From CAZUUO01 sp964622665 (GTDB taxonomy: Bacteria; Patescibacteriota; Patescibacteriia; Magasanikbacterales; GCA-002688135), in assembly GCA_964622665.1 (NCBI GenBank), contig CAZUUO010000035.1, positions 1 to 5,832 on the forward strand: DNA of 5,832 bases. Reading direction: 5' to 3'. Within the stretch, counting starts at the first letter, position 1. The number at the start of each line of letters is the position of its first letter. Positions 4,397 through 5,832 of this stretch are shown one piece after another. Under the pieces are notes generated by a model. It was not told the origin of the DNA. It worked only from the letters and a program-made list of their open reading frames with translations, and ran no database searches. The position numbers and the translations under genes were made by a program.

Positions 4397-5832
4397 ATGG
4401 AGAAAAAAACATTTACTACTTTTCTAGAAAATACGAAACGTATTTGGTCATTGCTGTGGAGTGTTGCTCCATTTCTTTGCTTTTTATTTTTTCTTACTAT
4501 TATTGTGCAATCAGTGCTTCCTTTTGTACGCAATGGTGCACAAGCCTATTTAATTAACGAGTTAGTCTCAAAAAATAGTTCTGCCGTTTTCGTGGGATTT
4601 CTATTGTTTGTTGTTACGGGGTTACTCATGTCGGTTATTTATGCGTTTGGTGATTATTTGGAGAAGAAATTTTGGTTTCTTACTGAATTTTTAGTCAACA
4701 AATCAGTTGCTGAAAAGAAGATTACTCTTGATATTGCAACCCAAGAATCTCCTTCATTTAATGATTTATTTCAAAGAATTAATGATCAAAAACATCGTGT
4801 CCAAAATTTTACTTTTCAATATTATTATTTAGTATCAGGATTAATTGAAGTTGCGGTTTCTATCGTTATTATTAGTTACTCTTCGTGGTTTATAACGATA
4901 TTGTTGTTGCTGGGAACGTTGCCTGAGTTATACATTGGTGCGCGCTTTGGTAAAGAGGTGTGGGATATTCACTCGGCAAATGCAGAATTGCGTCGTCGAT
5001 TTTGGGATTTAGAATCACATGTATACTCATTGTCTTCCATTACTGAATTAACGTTGTTTCGTAATGCGAAGAAATTCGTCAGCATGATTCTTCAATTGTT
5101 GCGTTCTTTTCATGATGCTGAACTTAAAAAGGAGCAGGAACGTTTAGTGAGAATTATTTTGTCGGTTGTCGTTTCTTATAGTGCAATTTCTTTTGCAATA
5201 TATCACTTCACGACGCTCGTTATGCAGGATGTTATGCAAGTGGGAACATTTGTATTCATGTTAACCGCGATTCTTGAACTGCGAAGTGGGTTATCAAGTT
5301 TGTTCCGTTCGATGGGACGTCAGTTGGGAGATAATAATTTTGTGACTGATGTATTTCACTTTCTTGATATCAAATCTTCAATTGATTATCCAACACGAGG
5401 AGTTATGTTGGCGCCCGGTAAAACGCCAACCATCGAGTTTCGTGATGTGCGATTTACCTATCCGAATGCAAATCATGAAAGTTTAAAAGGAATTTCATTA
5501 ACGATTCGATCGGGTGAAAAAATTGCCTTAGTGGGGGTAAATGGTGCGGGAAAAACCACATTTACTAAATTGGTCTGTCGCTTATATGACCCAACGAGTG
5601 GTAATGTATTTCTTGATGGGGTAAATATTAAAGATATTGATATTGCATCATGGCATGATAAATTGGGTGTGTTATTTCAACAATATGCGCACTATCGTTT
5701 TCCGGTAGAAGAGTCGATTGCTATGGGACGCAATGGGGAAATTATTGAAGAAGAATTGTTGTCAGCGTCAAAGCGCGCACAATCACATGAGTTTATTCAA
5801 AAATATACGAATGGATATAAACAAATGTTGGG
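4397..5832 (+). CDS. ABC exporter with fused membrane and ATPase domains, C-terminus cut by window edge
   Basis: The frame is open for 478 codons to the right edge. Half-transporters of this kind are usually about 570-610 residues, so roughly 100-130 are missing, including signature, Walker B and switch histidine. Six membrane segments lie near residues 22-45, 62-86, 144-161, 163-181, 251-273 and 281-301. The ATPase domain begins about 345, with the A-loop tyrosine Y355 (FTYP), Walker A GVNGAGKT (380-387) and the Q-loop in VLFQQYAHY (425-433). The segment after the Q-loop (HYRFPVEESIAMG) resembles peptide and lantibiotic-type exporters, but the substrate is not determined. An in-frame ATG at 4388 would add three residues (MIA); 4397 was chosen because the predicted transcription start is near 4389. 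Neither has a Shine-Dalgarno sequence. It works as a dimer, either with itself or with a second half-transporter that may lie beyond the window. Confidence 0.93.
   Translation, partial: MEKKTFTTFLENTKRIWSLLWSVAPFLCFLFFLTIIVQSVLPFVRNGAQAYLINELVSKNSSAVFVGFLLFVVTGLLMSVIYAFGDYLEKKFWFLTEFLVNKSVAEKKITLDIATQESPSFNDLFQRINDQKHRVQNFTFQYYYLVSGLIEVAVSIVIISYSSWFITILLLLGTLPELYIGARFGKEVWDIHSANAELRRRFWDLESHVYSLSSITELTLFRNAKKFVSMILQLLRSFHDAELKKEQERLVRIILSVVVSYSAISFAIYHFTTLVMQDVMQVGTFVFMLTAILELRSGLSSLFRSMGRQLGDNNFVTDVFHFLDIKSSIDYPTRGVMLAPGKTPTIEFRDVRFTYPNANHESLKGISLTIRSGEKIALVGVNGAGKTTFTKLVCRLYDPTSGNVFLDGVNIKDIDIASWHDKLGVLFQQYAHYRFPVEESIAMGRNGEIIEEELLSASKRAQSHEFIQKYTNGYKQML

Noticed and set aside
4243..4557. 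Plus-strand reading frame bridging the end of the cyclophilin and the start of the exporter
   Set aside because: It reads through the terminator hairpin in a frame different from both well-supported genes, and its product is Tyr/Phe/Cys-rich without recognisable features.
1..5832. Alternative genetic code (UGA read as Gly or Trp, as in some reduced-genome lineages)
   Set aside because: No in-frame TGA occurs in any of the seven genes, tryptophan is encoded by TGG, and all visible genes end in TAA, so there is no sign of recoding in this window.
1..5832. tRNA, rRNA, CRISPR array, insertion sequence or riboswitch
   Set aside because: Reading the intergenic spaces (all under 130 bases) showed no cloverleaf, spaced direct repeats, terminal inverted repeats with a transposase, or structured leader.

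Overview
The window is AT-rich bacterial DNA carrying seven tightly packed protein genes. Two are on the minus strand and five on the plus strand. No RNA gene, insertion sequence, CRISPR array or phage gene was recognised. Genes are separated by 2 to 17 bases within the main operon, all five visible stop codons are TAA, and only one start codon has a strong Shine-Dalgarno sequence. The gene set and compactness would fit a small-genome lineage such as the Patescibacteria (CPR), but this is an inference from style; no marker gene fixes the taxonomy.

Layout. Positions 1-950 (minus) hold most of an HI0933/BaiN-type FAD-dependent oxidoreductase that runs off the left edge. Positions 1014-1331 (minus) encode a 105-residue protein with one membrane segment and a charged heptad-repeat helix; it has its own promoter, a good ribosome binding site and its own terminator. 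A 126-base divergent intergenic region (1332-1457) separates it from a plus-strand operon (1458-4331). That operon encodes an ABC-2 type ATPase, its membrane permease, a glutathione S-transferase-like protein and an exported cyclophilin-type peptidyl-prolyl isomerase. It ends in a strong intrinsic terminator (4344-4374). An extended -10 promoter begins in the last base of that terminator's T-run and drives a second transporter, a fused membrane-plus-ATPase ABC exporter cut by the right edge before its signature motif.

How the parts may fit. The ATPase and permease almost certainly form one exporter. The GST-like protein and cyclophilin are probably co-transcribed with it, but a shared job is not shown. 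The least ordinary observations are the start sites, where -10 elements sit 5 to 14 bases from ATG codons that lack a Shine-Dalgarno sequence, and the repeat-built helix of the small membrane protein. A GST-fold enzyme inside an ABC export operon is also worth a look. Nothing here clearly amounts to a new biological system; most of the window is recognisable housekeeping and transport.
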